A stretch of 64,000 bases of DNA, from the NCBI GenBank assembly GCA_019753155.1, contig JAIELG010000028.1, positions 1-64,000 of the forward strand, given 5' to 3'. Both the position numbers and the translations under genes were made by a program. This DNA comes from Burkholderiales bacterium (GTDB taxonomy: Bacteria; Pseudomonadota; Gammaproteobacteria; Burkholderiales; JABEVD01). The notes beneath the pieces are model-generated. The model did no database searches. It was given only the letters and a program-made list of their open reading frames with translations, and was not told the origin of the DNA. Positions 1-8,216 of this stretch are shown piece by piece; within the stretch, counting starts at the first letter, position 1, and the number at the start of each line of letters is the position of its first letter.

Positions 1-228
1 ATGACGGCCGACGACCCCGAGCTGGCCGACATCCGCGCCGACGAGCAGAAAATGGGCGTCATCGCGCTGACGGGCCGCTCCGGGGGCGTGCTCTCGGAAA
101 TCCTCTGGCCGGAAGACATCCATATCTGCGTATCCTCGATGAGCACGGCGCGCATCCAGGAAGTTCACATACTCGCATTGCACTGCCTGTGCGATGCGAT
201 TGATTGTCTATTATTGGGAGTCGAATAA
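1..228 (+). CDS. SIS-domain phosphosugar isomerase family protein (GmhA/DiaA-like), 3' end only
   Basis: Only the last 75 codons are present; the frame is open from base 1, so the first ATG is probably an internal Met. The stretch IALTGRSGG, followed by STARIQEVH and LHCLCDAID, is the C-terminal signature of sedoheptulose-7-phosphate isomerase GmhA and its paralogue DiaA, which binds DnaA. The next gene is a dolP-type BON lipoprotein, an arrangement common in Proteobacteria for the diaA/gmhA-like copy. Which of the two roles applies cannot be told from this fragment. Its TAA stop shares one base with the ATG of the next gene, so the two are probably cotranscribed. Confidence 0.85.
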   Translation: MTADDPELADIRADEQKMGVIALTGRSGGVLSEILWPEDIHICVSSMSTARIQEVHILALHCLCDAIDCLLLGVE

Positions 229-785
229 TGAAACCATACTGGGTTCTTCTCATCATGCCCCTGCTGTCGGGCTGCTTCCCCGTCGTTGCGACAGGCGTGG
301 GCGCGGGCGCTCTGATGGCGTCCGACCGGCGCACCAGCGGCGCCTATGTCGAGGACGAATCGATCGAGATCAAGGCGCAGAACCGCATCAGCGCGGAATT
401 CAAGGACGAGGCGCATGTCAACGTAATGAGCTATAACAGGAGCGTTCTCCTGACCGGAGAAGCGCCTTCCAAGGCCACGCGGGACAGGGTGGCGCAGATC
501 GCGAGGAGCATCGAAAACGTCCGCGCGCTCTCGAACGAAGTCGCCGTCATGGAAAAGAGTTCGCTGGGTTCGAGAAGCAACGACGTATTGATCACGGCGA
601 AAATCAGGGGGCAATATCTGAACAGCAAGGAAGTTCCCGGCAATGCCGTGAAAGTCGTGACCGAAAGGGGCGATGTCTATCTGCTCGGCATCGTTTCCCA
701 CAAGGAAGCCGATGCGGCCGCGCAAATCGCAAGCACGACCGGGGGCGTGCGCAAGGTGGTCAAACTTTTCGAATATAACGATTGA
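228..785 (+). CDS. dolP: BON-domain outer-membrane lipoprotein, DolP/YraP-like
   Basis: The protein has 185 residues. It begins with a lipoprotein signal peptide ending in a lipobox (LLSGC, Cys16), so the mature protein should be lipid-anchored, in this family at the outer membrane. Two BON domains follow, at about residues 40-110 and 115-185, each with the typical VLLTGEAP or VYLLGIVS strand. DolP in E. coli binds anionic phospholipid and supports outer-membrane integrity and BAM function. The ATG at 228 was chosen over an upstream start at 204 because the signal peptide begins there and it overlaps the preceding stop by one base. Confidence 0.88.
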   Translation: MKPYWVLLIMPLLSGCFPVVATGVGAGALMASDRRTSGAYVEDESIEIKAQNRISAEFKDEAHVNVMSYNRSVLLTGEAPSKATRDRVAQIARSIENVRALSNEVAVMEKSSLGSRSNDVLITAKIRGQYLNSKEVPGNAVKVVTERGDVYLLGIVSHKEADAAAQIASTTGGVRKVVKLFEYND

Positions 786-787
786 TC

Positions 788-1612
788 ATGCTCTATCCCG
801 ATCTCTTCAAATCCCTGGAAAAAGCCCGCTGGAGCATGGTCGACGACGTGCCGTGGGACGACTTCCATGCCGACATGTTGAGCGAAGAGCAGGCGCTCAC
901 GATCAAGATGAATGCGATCACGGAATGGTCCGCCCTGCCCGCAACGGAAATGTTCCTGCGCGACAACCTGCACGACAGCGATTTTTCCGCATTCATGTCG
1001 ATCTGGTTCTATGAGGAACAGAAACATGCCCTCGTCCTGATCGAATATCTCAACCGATTCAGGCCCGAACTCGTTCCGAGCGAGGAGGAGCTTCATGCCG
1101 TGCGCTTCGAGTTCGATCCGGCGCCGCCCCTGGAAACCCTGATGCTGCATTTTTGCGGCGAATTGAGGCTGACCCAGTGGTACAGGAGATCCTCCGAATG
1201 GCATACCGAACCCGTCATCAAACGGATATACGACCTGCTCTCGAGGGATGAGGCGCGCCACGGCGGCGCCTACCTCAGATACATGAAGCGCGCGATGGAG
1301 CGCTACGGCCTCCAGGCGCAAATCGCCTTTTCCAAGGTGGGCGTCCTGATGGCGAGTTCGGGAAGAACCAGCCGGGCGTTGCATCCCACCAATCTTCATG
1401 TCAACAAGGCGCTCTTTCCCAGGGATACCGTCCAGAGCAGGCTCCCGGATCCCGAATGGCTCTCCCACTGGCTGGATGACCAGATCGTCTTCGACAGGGA
1501 ATGCGAGTCGCGGGTGGTGGGCGGGATTTTGCGCAACCTTTCCAGCCTTTTCGGGGAGGAATTCCAGACGGTCACGCAACTCAACCATTACCGGAAGACG
1601 CTGGCGGCATGA
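788..1612 (+). CDS. Ferritin-like di-iron protein (acyl-ACP desaturase-like fold), function unknown
   Basis: The 274-residue protein carries two di-iron half-sites, EEQKH near residue 75 and DEARHG near residue 155, each preceded by acidic helix residues. This matches the ferritin-like superfamily that includes stearoyl-ACP desaturases and related oxidases. Homologues without an assigned reaction occur in many betaproteobacteria. There is no signal peptide or membrane segment, so it is probably cytoplasmic. The ATG at 788 follows the dolP stop; a TTG at 782 in the same frame is a less likely start. The stop overlaps the start of rfaE2, placing it in an envelope and LPS gene set, but I cannot assign a substrate. 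Confidence 0.75.
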   Translation: MLYPDLFKSLEKARWSMVDDVPWDDFHADMLSEEQALTIKMNAITEWSALPATEMFLRDNLHDSDFSAFMSIWFYEEQKHALVLIEYLNRFRPELVPSEEELHAVRFEFDPAPPLETLMLHFCGELRLTQWYRRSSEWHTEPVIKRIYDLLSRDEARHGGAYLRYMKRAMERYGLQAQIAFSKVGVLMASSGRTSRALHPTNLHVNKALFPRDTVQSRLPDPEWLSHWLDDQIVFDRECESRVVGGILRNLSSLFGEEFQTVTQLNHYRKTLAA

Positions 1613-2091
1613 GTTTCGATTTCGAAAGGAAATTGTGCAGCCCCGAAGCATTCCGGGAAAGGACCGCCGCGCTGGAGCGGCCGCTCGTGTTCACCAACGG
1701 CTGCTTCGATATCCTGCACAGGGGACATGTTTCCTATCTCGCCCAGGCGAAATCGCTGGGCAGAAAACTCGTCGTGGGCGTGAACAGCGACGATTCGGTA
1801 AGAAGGCTGGGAAAGGGGGAGGAGCGTCCGATCAACCCCCTGGAGGACCGCATGGCGGTGCTTGCCGCGCTTGAATGCGTGGATCTCGTGACATGGTTCG
1901 AGACCGACACCCCGCTGGAATTGATACTCGCCTGCAGGCCTGACGTGCTCGTGAAGGGCGGCGACTGGAAAATCGAAGATATCGTGGGGGGACGCGAAGT
2001 GAAGGGTTGGGGAGGAAACGTGCATGCCATCCCTTTCGTTTTCGAAAGGTCGACGACTGCGCTTCTGGACAAAGTTCGCCGCTCGCCCTGA
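1609..2091 (+). CDS. rfaE2: D-glycero-beta-D-manno-heptose 1-phosphate adenylyltransferase
   Basis: This 160-residue nucleotidyltransferase corresponds to the C-terminal half of E. coli HldE, made here as a separate protein. Visible motifs are [13 protein letters not shown] with the HxGH signature (residues about 27-39), [15 protein letters not shown], and VLVKGGDW. It activates heptose-1-phosphate to ADP-heptose for the LPS inner core. It starts with ATGA, overlapping the preceding stop. The window also has gmhB at 16032 and a SIS-family isomerase end at base 1, so most of the ADP-heptose route is nearby; the kinase half is not in the window. Confidence 0.93.
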   Translation: MSFDFERKLCSPEAFRERTAALERPLVFTNGCFDILHRGHVSYLAQAKSLGRKLVVGVNSDDSVRRLGKGEERPINPLEDRMAVLAALECVDLVTWFETDTPLELILACRPDVLVKGGDWKIEDIVGGREVKGWGGNVHAIPFVFERSTTALLDKVRRSP

Positions 2092-2096
2092 CCGGG

Positions 2097-3158
2097 ATGA
2101 ACACGCAGCGCGGCTCAAGACTGTATTTCTATCTGGCGCTCGCTAATCTATGGATCGTCGTTTTCGCCAGCCTCTATCCTTTCTCGGGCTGGCGCGACCC
2201 AGGAATCGGCATGTTTTCCTTCGCGGTCATGCCGCTGCCCAGGCATGTGTTGTGGGGGGACTTCCTCATCAACCTCTCGGGCTATATTCCGCTCGGCTTT
2301 TTCGTCGCTCTGGCCGCGCTTTCGAGATTCAGGCATTTGTTCCTGATTTCCATCGTGATCTGCTCGCTCGTGAGTTTTTCCATGGAGTCCATGCAGACGT
2401 ATCTCCCGGCAAGGGTCGCATCCAATCTCGACTGGATTGCCAATACGGCAGGCGGGGCTGTCGGGGCATTGATTGCCCTGCGGACATGGCGTCTTCCGTT
2501 TTTCGACACCCATCTGGCGAGGCTCAGGGATGCCTGGATCATCGAAAGCAGCGCAGGGGACATCGGCATTGCATTGCTGGCGCTGTGGCTTTTCACCCAG
2601 ACCAATCCCGCCCTTCCCCTCATGGGGAGCTGGGTTCCGGATGAAGGGCAGATGCTGCAGCAACTCTTCAGCCCCCACCATTTCAACGCCATCGAGGCGG
2701 GTTCGATAGCGCTCAACCTGCTTTCCTTCGGACTCATCGCATCGTTCATGCTCCGCCCCGAAAAGAAAATAGCGATTCCCGTCGTCCTCATGCTGTTTCT
2801 CGCCATACTCGTCAAATCGGCCATGGCGGGCTTCCTGCTCAAGCCCAGCGTCTTTTTCGCCTGGGCAAGCCGGGAAGCCATGCTTGGGGTAGGAGGCGGA
2901 CTTCTTCTAATTTTCGTGTTCAAGGATTTCGCGCCGCGCTTCAGGGCGCTCGTTGCATCCGCTGCAATAGCCGCGCAGATCGCCGTCGCGACCCTGACTC
3001 CGGATATCGCCCCCCCCACATCCCAGCTTTTCCTTTTCGACTGGAAATACGGGCAACTGCCCACCCTGAGCGGCGCCACCTCCTTTCTCGCAAAACTCTG
3101 GCCGTTCCTTGCCCTTGCCTACCTCGGCTTCATTTACCGGAAAAATCCTCAGGCATGA
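2097..3158 (+). CDS. VanZ-family integral membrane protein
   Basis: The protein has 353 residues and about nine or ten hydrophobic segments. The first half has the VanZ-like pattern: an N-terminal helix with SLYPFSGW, then a GDFLINLSGYIPLGFF segment and a helix ending SMESMQTYLPAR with the conserved Asn-rich SNLDWIANTAGGAVGA. VanZ homologues confer teicoplanin resistance in enterococci, but the role in Gram-negative bacteria is unknown. The second half is a further set of membrane helices not found in short VanZ proteins. The start codon lies 5 bases after the rfaE2 stop. Confidence 0.8.
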   Translation: MNTQRGSRLYFYLALANLWIVVFASLYPFSGWRDPGIGMFSFAVMPLPRHVLWGDFLINLSGYIPLGFFVALAALSRFRHLFLISIVICSLVSFSMESMQTYLPARVASNLDWIANTAGGAVGALIALRTWRLPFFDTHLARLRDAWIIESSAGDIGIALLALWLFTQTNPALPLMGSWVPDEGQMLQQLFSPHHFNAIEAGSIALNLLSFGLIASFMLRPEKKIAIPVVLMLFLAILVKSAMAGFLLKPSVFFAWASREAMLGVGGGLLLIFVFKDFAPRFRALVASAAIAAQIAVATLTPDIAPPTSQLFLFDWKYGQLPTLSGATSFLAKLWPFLALAYLGFIYRKNPQA

Positions 3159-3184
3159 GATAATCATGATTTTTGGAATCCAGA

Positions 3185-3487
3185 ATGGGCTATTTCGAAA
3201 AACATGTCTTTTTCTGCCTCAACCAGAGGACTCAAGGGGAAGCCTGCTGCAATGACCACGACGCGACCGCCATGAGGGGGCACGCCAAGGACAGGATCAA
3301 GGCGCTCGGGCTGGACGGAAAGATCAGGATCAACACCGCAGGCTGCCTCGGGCGCTGCTCGGAAGGGCCGGTTCTGGTCGTCTATCCCGAGGAAACCTGG
3401 TACACCTATGTGGATATCGAAGATATCGACGAAATCATCGACTCCCACCTTGTGGGGAACAAAGTCGTCGAACGCCTCAAGATTTAG
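3185..3487 (+). CDS. Thioredoxin-like [2Fe-2S] ferredoxin
   Basis: The 100-residue protein has the four-cysteine pattern of thioredoxin-like 2Fe-2S ferredoxins: Cys near residue 11 (FFCLNQR), a Cys pair (EACC), then NTAGCLGRCSEGPVLVVYPE with the last two cluster cysteines. The C-terminal VDIEDIDEIIDSHL is also typical. Such proteins are small electron carriers related to the NuoE fold; the partner is unknown. I chose the ATG at 3185 because family members start MxYFEKHVF; an in-frame TTG lies 12 bases upstream. It is the last gene before an AT-richer inserted segment. Confidence 0.85.
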   Translation: MGYFEKHVFFCLNQRTQGEACCNDHDATAMRGHAKDRIKALGLDGKIRINTAGCLGRCSEGPVLVVYPEETWYTYVDIEDIDEIIDSHLVGNKVVERLKI

Positions 3488-3513
3488 CTTATGATCATGT
3501 AAACGCACAAAAC

Positions 3514-3528
3514 TCGAAAACAAATCAT
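3514..3528 (+). repeat. Left copy of an imperfect direct repeat flanking the ATPase-TOPRIM pair
   Basis: TCGAAAACAAATCAT here matches TCGAACAAATCAT at 5490-5502 apart from two extra A residues. The copies sit in the two intergenic regions on either side of the defence-like pair. This may be the trace of an insertion or recombination event, or chance; the match is short. Confidence 0.3.
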
Positions 3529-3669
3529 GCGCCATACATGGAATATGTAACTCCGTGTTCGATAACGAGAGGAATCTTTCCACCTCTATCGAACCTGATC
3601 GGCGCAAAATCGCGGTAAAACTGCAGTTACTTTCAGCAATGACACAATGACGATTATTGAGGTGATGAT

Positions 3670-4806
3670 ATGGCAAGCAAGTCCATCAAAACACTGAAAA
3701 TCACCAACTTCAAAAGCATTGATTCGCTGGGGTTGAACGACCTTACTCCGTTTTCCGTTTTTGCCGGCCCCAATGGCTCAGGCAAGAGCAATTTTTTTGA
3801 CGCACTGGATTTCATCAGCATTTTTGTTCGAAATGGAATCGAAACGGCGCTTCGTTCGCACGGAGGATTTGTAAACATCCATTCAGAAAAGCGAAGAGCT
3901 GAATACTCAAGAAAATTCAGCTTTGAAATCGAATGTGAATTGCCCGATCAGGATGAAGTATCGATTTTCCGCTATGAATTAAATGTTCATGATCTCGATA
4001 GCATTCCAAAGATCGAAGAACGTTTGGCCGTTAACGGGAACCCGCTGCTCACCCGAAGCAAAGGCGAAAAGCCGATCATTACAGAAGAACAAAACAGAAG
4101 AATCGAGCAATTTCCGGATACCTATTCAGCGTTATTGTTGTTCTATCAGCTGCCTCTTGCCGAATTATTGAGAAATCTGAAGTTATATCGAATTGACCCA
4201 ATCGGTGCGAAAGAACCCAACCAATCCGACAGTGATCCGACAGAGCTTGACCGAAAAGGGCACAATCTGGCAAGCGTATTGAGCCGCATGGAAAACAATG
4301 ACCGGGCGCGTGAAATCATTCTGGACTGGATGGAAATGATCGTGCCCGGTGTAGAAGATATTCAAACGGAGTCGCAACAACTTGATAGTAAAACAGCTCT
4401 GCTGTTCAAGGAACGGGGAACCAGGAGACGTTTTCCGGCTCGCATGGTCTCGGATGGCACGATTTACGCGCTTAGTTTGCTGGTAGCGGTACTCGATTCG
4501 GCATCTAGCCACGGAATTACTTTGATTGAGGAGCCGGAAAGAGGACTTCATCCCAAGGCAATCCGCGAAATGATCGAATTGATAAGGGAGCAGGCATCGT
4601 CCGGAAATCCAGTCTGGTTAACGACTCATAGCGAGTCGGTTGTTCGGGAATTGCAGCTTGAAGAACTGGTGTTAGTTGACAAGCTCGATGGTCGCACAAG
4701 GATGAAGCGCGCTGATTCAGGAAACCTCACCCAGAAAAGCCTGGCACCCCTCAATCTTGATGAGGCATGGCTCTCCAATCTACTGGACGGGGGATTACCA
4801 TGGTGA
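3670..4806 (+). CDS. AAA/ABC-type ATPase of an ATPase-TOPRIM pair (OLD/AbiL/PARIS-like defence)
   Basis: The 378-residue SMC/ABC-like ATPase has a Walker A motif GPNGSGKSN at about residues 32-40, a Walker B with a doubled acid in LIEEPERGLHP near 284, and a switch histidine in THSE near 318. The N-terminus (KTLKITNFKSIDSLGLNDLTPFSVFAG) matches AAA_15/AAA_21-type ATPases of OLD and related systems. A good ribosome site (GAGGTGAT) precedes the ATG. The TOPRIM gene starts inside its 3' end with a 7-base overlap, implying coupled translation. The pair is visibly AT-richer than its neighbours, which suggests acquisition. The antiphage role is inferred from architecture only. Confidence 0.82.
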   Translation: MASKSIKTLKITNFKSIDSLGLNDLTPFSVFAGPNGSGKSNFFDALDFISIFVRNGIETALRSHGGFVNIHSEKRRAEYSRKFSFEIECELPDQDEVSIFRYELNVHDLDSIPKIEERLAVNGNPLLTRSKGEKPIITEEQNRRIEQFPDTYSALLLFYQLPLAELLRNLKLYRIDPIGAKEPNQSDSDPTELDRKGHNLASVLSRMENNDRAREIILDWMEMIVPGVEDIQTESQQLDSKTALLFKERGTRRRFPARMVSDGTIYALSLLVAVLDSASSHGITLIEEPERGLHPKAIREMIELIREQASSGNPVWLTTHSESVVRELQLEELVLVDKLDGRTRMKRADSGNLTQKSLAPLNLDEAWLSNLLDGGLPW

Positions 4807-5390
4807 CAGTTGGGTTCGTGGTTGAAGGTAATTCCGACGAATTTTTGCCACAAAGCGAGGCTTTCAGAAATTGGTTGCGTGATGAATGCAATATCGAGGT
4901 TATTGATCCGGTAGTTAATGCCGGCGGCAACGGAAACATGTGCAGACGTAATATCGGAGTTTTTGTCGAAAAATTGAAAATTCAGGCAAACCCGGACAAA
5001 GTCATTGTGCTTGCTGACCTTGATCCGGATAAATGCGCACCTTGCATTGAGAGGCGCAAGGAAATCATAGGCCATGGGGGGATTGATCTAATTGTTATCG
5101 CGCGAAAGGCAATCGAGTCATGGTTTCTCGCCGATACCGAGGCGATGAGACGATGGACAGGAAACATTAATTTTTATGAGCCTGAGCCTGAAACCCTGGA
5201 AGGCATGCCATGGGAACGGTTAAAGCAAATTGGCCGCGAAATAGGGCACGGTCCTGGCAATAACAAACCAGGTTTTGCAAATAAGTTCATCCGTAGAAAT
5301 GGATTTGATGTAAGGCGGGCGGCAAATCACGCTAATTGTCCAAGCGCTCGTTATTTTATCGAAAAACTTCGTACCTTAGGACAAGATTGA
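4800..5390 (+). CDS. TOPRIM/DUF4276-like nuclease-type partner protein
   Basis: The 196-residue protein begins GFVVEGNSDE, a TOPRIM motif-1 glutamate, and has VIVLADLDPDK near residue 73, resembling the TOPRIM DxD motif. The following ARKAIESWFLAD resembles the conserved segment of DUF4276/RloB-like proteins that partner ATPases. TOPRIM subunits of OLD, PARIS and AbiL-type systems cleave nucleic acid once released or activated by the ATPase. Start: ATG at 4800, overlapping the ATPase gene by 7 bases; an upstream ATG at 4767 lies inside that gene. Residue matches are by eye, so the exact family is uncertain. Confidence 0.7.
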   Translation: MVTVGFVVEGNSDEFLPQSEAFRNWLRDECNIEVIDPVVNAGGNGNMCRRNIGVFVEKLKIQANPDKVIVLADLDPDKCAPCIERRKEIIGHGGIDLIVIARKAIESWFLADTEAMRRWTGNINFYEPEPETLEGMPWERLKQIGREIGHGPGNNKPGFANKFIRRNGFDVRRAANHANCPSARYFIEKLRTLGQD

Positions 5391-5489
5391 TGGTCCTGCA
5401 CAAGGTTTTTAGTTTCATCAGACGCCATTCTTCCCCAGAAAATTGCTGTTCTGCAATTATTGACTGTATGCGTGCCCACAATTAGACAA

Positions 5490-5502
5490 TCGAACAAATC
5501 AT
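5490..5502 (+). repeat. Right copy of the imperfect direct repeat flanking the ATPase-TOPRIM pair
   Basis: TCGAACAAATCAT lies just before the alpha/beta hydrolase gene and pairs with 3514-3528. Between this copy and the TOPRIM stop are about 100 AT-rich bases without a recognisable gene. Confidence 0.3.
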
Positions 5503-5506
5503 AACG

Positions 5507-6109
5507 ATGGAACAATACCGCTTTGAAATCGAAGGGCCTGCCGGAAAAATCGAGGCCCATGCCTACGACCCAGGGCAAAACAGGCGAGGCATCGCGCTCA
5601 TCGCGCATCCCCACCCGCTTTTCGGCGGGACCATGGACAACAAGGTGGTCCAGACCCTCGCAAAGTCTTTCCTCGAACTCGGCTATCTTTCGGTGCGCTT
5701 CAATTTCAGGGGCGTGGGGGAAAGCTCTGGAATTCACGACGATGGCAGGGGGGAAACCGAGGATGCGGCAGCGCTCGTCGAATTCCTGAAGAAGAAAGTG
5801 GGCGACCTGCCGCTCGCGCTCGCAGGATTTTCCTTCGGAGGTTTCGTCCAGGCAAGGCTCGCCCAGAATATCGATCCTGAAAAAATCGCCTTGGTCGCTC
5901 CGGCTGTGAAAAAATTCGACGTGCCCGCAGTAAAAGGGAAAATTCTGCTCATCCACGGCGAAGAAGACGAAGTCATCCCCCTTGCCGATCTGTTCGAATG
6001 GGCAAGGCCGCAGGGACACCCTGTCGTCGTCCTGCCGGGAGCCGGCCATTTTTTCCATGGCAGGCTCACCCAGATCAAAAAAATCGTGATCGATACTTTC
6101 AAGGATTGA
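5507..6109 (+). CDS. Alpha/beta hydrolase (COG2945-like, esterase-type)
   Basis: The protein has 200 residues, the usual size for this compact alpha/beta hydrolase family. It has the family motif HPHPLFGGTMDNKVV near residues 35-50, a nucleophile elbow GFSFGG near 108, an acid in HGEEDEVIP, and a final catalytic His in GAGHFFHG. There is no signal peptide, so it is probably cytoplasmic. The physiological substrate is not known. HemJ begins 2 bases after its stop, so the two genes are likely cotranscribed. Base composition returns here to the GC-rich pattern of the core genes. Confidence 0.87.
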   Translation: MEQYRFEIEGPAGKIEAHAYDPGQNRRGIALIAHPHPLFGGTMDNKVVQTLAKSFLELGYLSVRFNFRGVGESSGIHDDGRGETEDAAALVEFLKKKVGDLPLALAGFSFGGFVQARLAQNIDPEKIALVAPAVKKFDVPAVKGKILLIHGEEDEVIPLADLFEWARPQGHPVVVLPGAGHFFHGRLTQIKKIVIDTFKD

Positions 6110-6111
6110 AC

Positions 6112-6522
6112 ATGCCCTGGGTCAAATCCTTTCACATCATCTTCGTCGTCAGCTGGTTCGCGGGGCTGTTCTATCTGCCGCGCATCTACGTGAATCTGGC
6201 GATGGCAGGAGACCATGCCGAGCGGGAGCGCCTCATCCTCATGGCGGGAAAGCTATACCGCTTCATGACGCCCCTGGGGATTCTCGCGCTTGTCTTCGGC
6301 ACATGGCTCTGGATGGGATTCGGCTTTGCGGGCATCTGGCTGCATGTCAAGCTGCTTCTGGTGCTGTTCTTGATCGCCTACCATGCCTATTGCGGCAAGC
6401 TGTTGAACGATTTCAGGCTGGGCAGGAACATGAAAAGCCATGTCTTTTACCGCTGGTTCAACGAGTTTCCCGTGCTGATGCTGATTGCAATCGTCATCCT
6501 TGTCGTGGTGAAACCTTTTTAA
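6112..6522 (+). CDS. hemJ: Protoporphyrinogen IX oxidase HemJ
   Basis: The 136-residue membrane protein has four hydrophobic segments and begins MPWVKSFHIIFVVSWFAGLFYLPR, which contains the conserved HemJ histidine and the WFAG/YLPR signature. The C-terminal part has FYRWFNEFPVLMLI, also family-typical. HemJ oxidises protoporphyrinogen IX to protoporphyrin IX in haem synthesis and is the usual enzyme in bacteria lacking HemG and HemY. The start was set at this ATG because homologues begin here; the reading frame extends upstream without family similarity. Confidence 0.9.
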   Translation: MPWVKSFHIIFVVSWFAGLFYLPRIYVNLAMAGDHAERERLILMAGKLYRFMTPLGILALVFGTWLWMGFGFAGIWLHVKLLLVLFLIAYHAYCGKLLNDFRLGRNMKSHVFYRWFNEFPVLMLIAIVILVVVKPF

Positions 6523-6625
6523 GGCTATATTTTTTAACATTTCGATAGTATAGTTCTGCGAAACGAAGCCGATTCGGGACTATACTGTAACGAATTGCAA
6601 AAGACTTCTCCACGGGAAATTAAAG

Positions 6626-7573
6626 ATGAAAGCAATCTGTCTGAGATCAACGGGCGTCTCCCGCAACAAGTATATCGGCGCCGTCGCGCCTTTCGGCGTA
6701 TTGCCGTTCCGGCTCAATGTCGGGCATGACGAGATTTTCGAAATCTGCCATGCGGACGGCTCCATGCGAAATGCTCCCCTGCTGCACGGGGAAACCATCG
6801 CGCTCAAAAAATCCGGCACGGAAAGCTTTTTCGACATGAACGGTTCGAGACTCTCTCCGCAAGCCTGCCCCTTCGTCATCGAAAAGCAGGACGCCTTGCC
6901 GGACGGAAAAATCAACGATGGCGACAGCATAGGGTTGCGTTCCGCAGCAGGTTGGCTGAGTTCCGACTGCCATGGACTGAAAGCGCGGGACAGGCTCGAC
7001 TGGAGCGATGCGGCATTCCGTATCTATGAAATACCCCGTTTTTCCGGGCAAGACCCCCTGACCCTGATGCAAAGCGGCAAGGCAATCGATTTCCTCCCCC
7101 TCGGGCCGCACGGCCGCCCGGTCGGAGGCGACGCGCACGTGCATGTCAGGCTGGACAGGCCCGCCCCCCCCGGAGGAATCATCGTCTCGTTCCATTTCGA
7201 CTCCCCGGAACACCAGCATGTCTGCATACCCTGCATCCTGCTCGATGGGGTCACGGAAGGGTTCGCCCCCATCCATTTCGCGCATGTCCATGAAATTCCC
7301 GAGAGCGGCATCAGACTGAGCATCGCTGCGGAAATATCCTGCACCGGCGAAAACTCCGTCAAGTTCTACGCATACGCCGAAGGGCTGGCGCGAAAGGGCA
7401 GCGTATCCCTGTCCGTCCACAAACGCGCGCACTTCGAACCTTCGCTCAAGGAAGCGGAAAGAAGGGGCGCGGACAGGCGGGTTCAGGACAGAAGGATGCA
7501 GTACCGCAGGGGAGCGGAAAGAAGAGCACTGAAATACGGCCTCGACATCCTCGGCAGAACCCTTGATTCCTGA
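6626..7573 (+). CDS. Conserved-looking hypothetical protein with Arg-rich C-terminal tail
   Basis: I do not recognise a named family in this 315-residue protein. It has no signal peptide or membrane helix. The body is rich in beta-strand-like stretches such as GGIIVSFHFDSPEHQHVCIP and contains PilZ-like spacing in places, though not a convincing PilZ motif. Residues about 275-300 are strongly basic and repetitive, of the form ERRGADRR, VQDRRMQYRRG, AERR, a tail often seen in betaproteobacterial regulatory or membrane-associated proteins. It is a single gene facing the convergent coq7, with its own 100-base upstream region. GC-rich codon use matches the neighbours, so it is probably native. 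Confidence 0.65.
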   Translation: MKAICLRSTGVSRNKYIGAVAPFGVLPFRLNVGHDEIFEICHADGSMRNAPLLHGETIALKKSGTESFFDMNGSRLSPQACPFVIEKQDALPDGKINDGDSIGLRSAAGWLSSDCHGLKARDRLDWSDAAFRIYEIPRFSGQDPLTLMQSGKAIDFLPLGPHGRPVGGDAHVHVRLDRPAPPGGIIVSFHFDSPEHQHVCIPCILLDGVTEGFAPIHFAHVHEIPESGIRLSIAAEISCTGENSVKFYAYAEGLARKGSVSLSVHKRAHFEPSLKEAERRGADRRVQDRRMQYRRGAERRALKYGLDILGRTLDS

Positions 7574-7589
7574 CGGAATCAGTGCTTCC

Positions 7590-8216
7590 CTAAACCCAGT
7601 AAGTAAGCCCGGTCATCACCTTCGAACTCAATTTCATCAACATCCTGGCAGGAACCGGGAGTTCCGCGGCGCCCAGGGACACCGCCATGGCCGCATGCCG
7701 GGCTTCATCGAGTTTCATCTGCTCCACCACGGCGCGGCTTTTTTGATCGTTCCGGGGAAGGCGCTCGAAATGCCCTGCAAGATGACGCTCCACCTGACGC
7801 TCGGTCTCGGCAAGAAAGCCGAGATTCCATTTGTCCCCGATCAGGCCGACTCCGACGCCTATCGCAAGCGAGCCGGTGTACCAGAGCGGGTTCAGGAAGC
7901 TTTTTCTTCCCCCAAGTTCCGCGATCCTGTTCTCCGTCCAGGAGAGATGCTCGGTTTCCTCCCAGGACGCCTGTTCCAGTGAGCGCGCGATTTCCCTGTT
8001 TTTCGCGGTCATGGCCTGCCCCTGGTAGAGCGCCTGGGCGCAAATCTCCCCGCTGTGATTGATGCGCATCAGGGATGCGGACACGCGCTTCTCATCCGAA
8101 CTCATCTGGTTTTCGCCCATCTCCTCGCCCGGCTGTGGGCGCAGCGATGAAGCCGGGGCGAACAGGGTGCGCAAGCCCCTGTCGAAAGCCGTGATAATCC
8201 TGTCGATTTCGATCAT
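7590..8216 (-). CDS. coq7: 2-polyprenyl-3-methyl-6-methoxy-1,4-benzoquinone monooxygenase
   Basis: The 208-residue di-iron hydroxylase has the two carboxylate-bridged half-sites MRINHSGEICAQALYQGQ with EETEHLSW, and MKLDEARHA. This is Coq7, which makes the last hydroxylation in ubiquinone synthesis. Bacteria use either Coq7 or UbiF/UbiM for this step, and Coq7 is common in betaproteobacteria. The start is the ATG at 8216, which overlaps the stop of the upstream Fe-S oxidoreductase gene in an ATGA arrangement, so the two form an operon. Confidence 0.93.
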   Translation of the reverse strand: MIEIDRIITAFDRGLRTLFAPASSLRPQPGEEMGENQMSSDEKRVSASLMRINHSGEICAQALYQGQAMTAKNREIARSLEQASWEETEHLSWTENRIAELGGRKSFLNPLWYTGSLAIGVGVGLIGDKWNLGFLAETERQVERHLAGHFERLPRNDQKSRAVVEQMKLDEARHAAMAVSLGAAELPVPARMLMKLSSKVMTGLTYWV

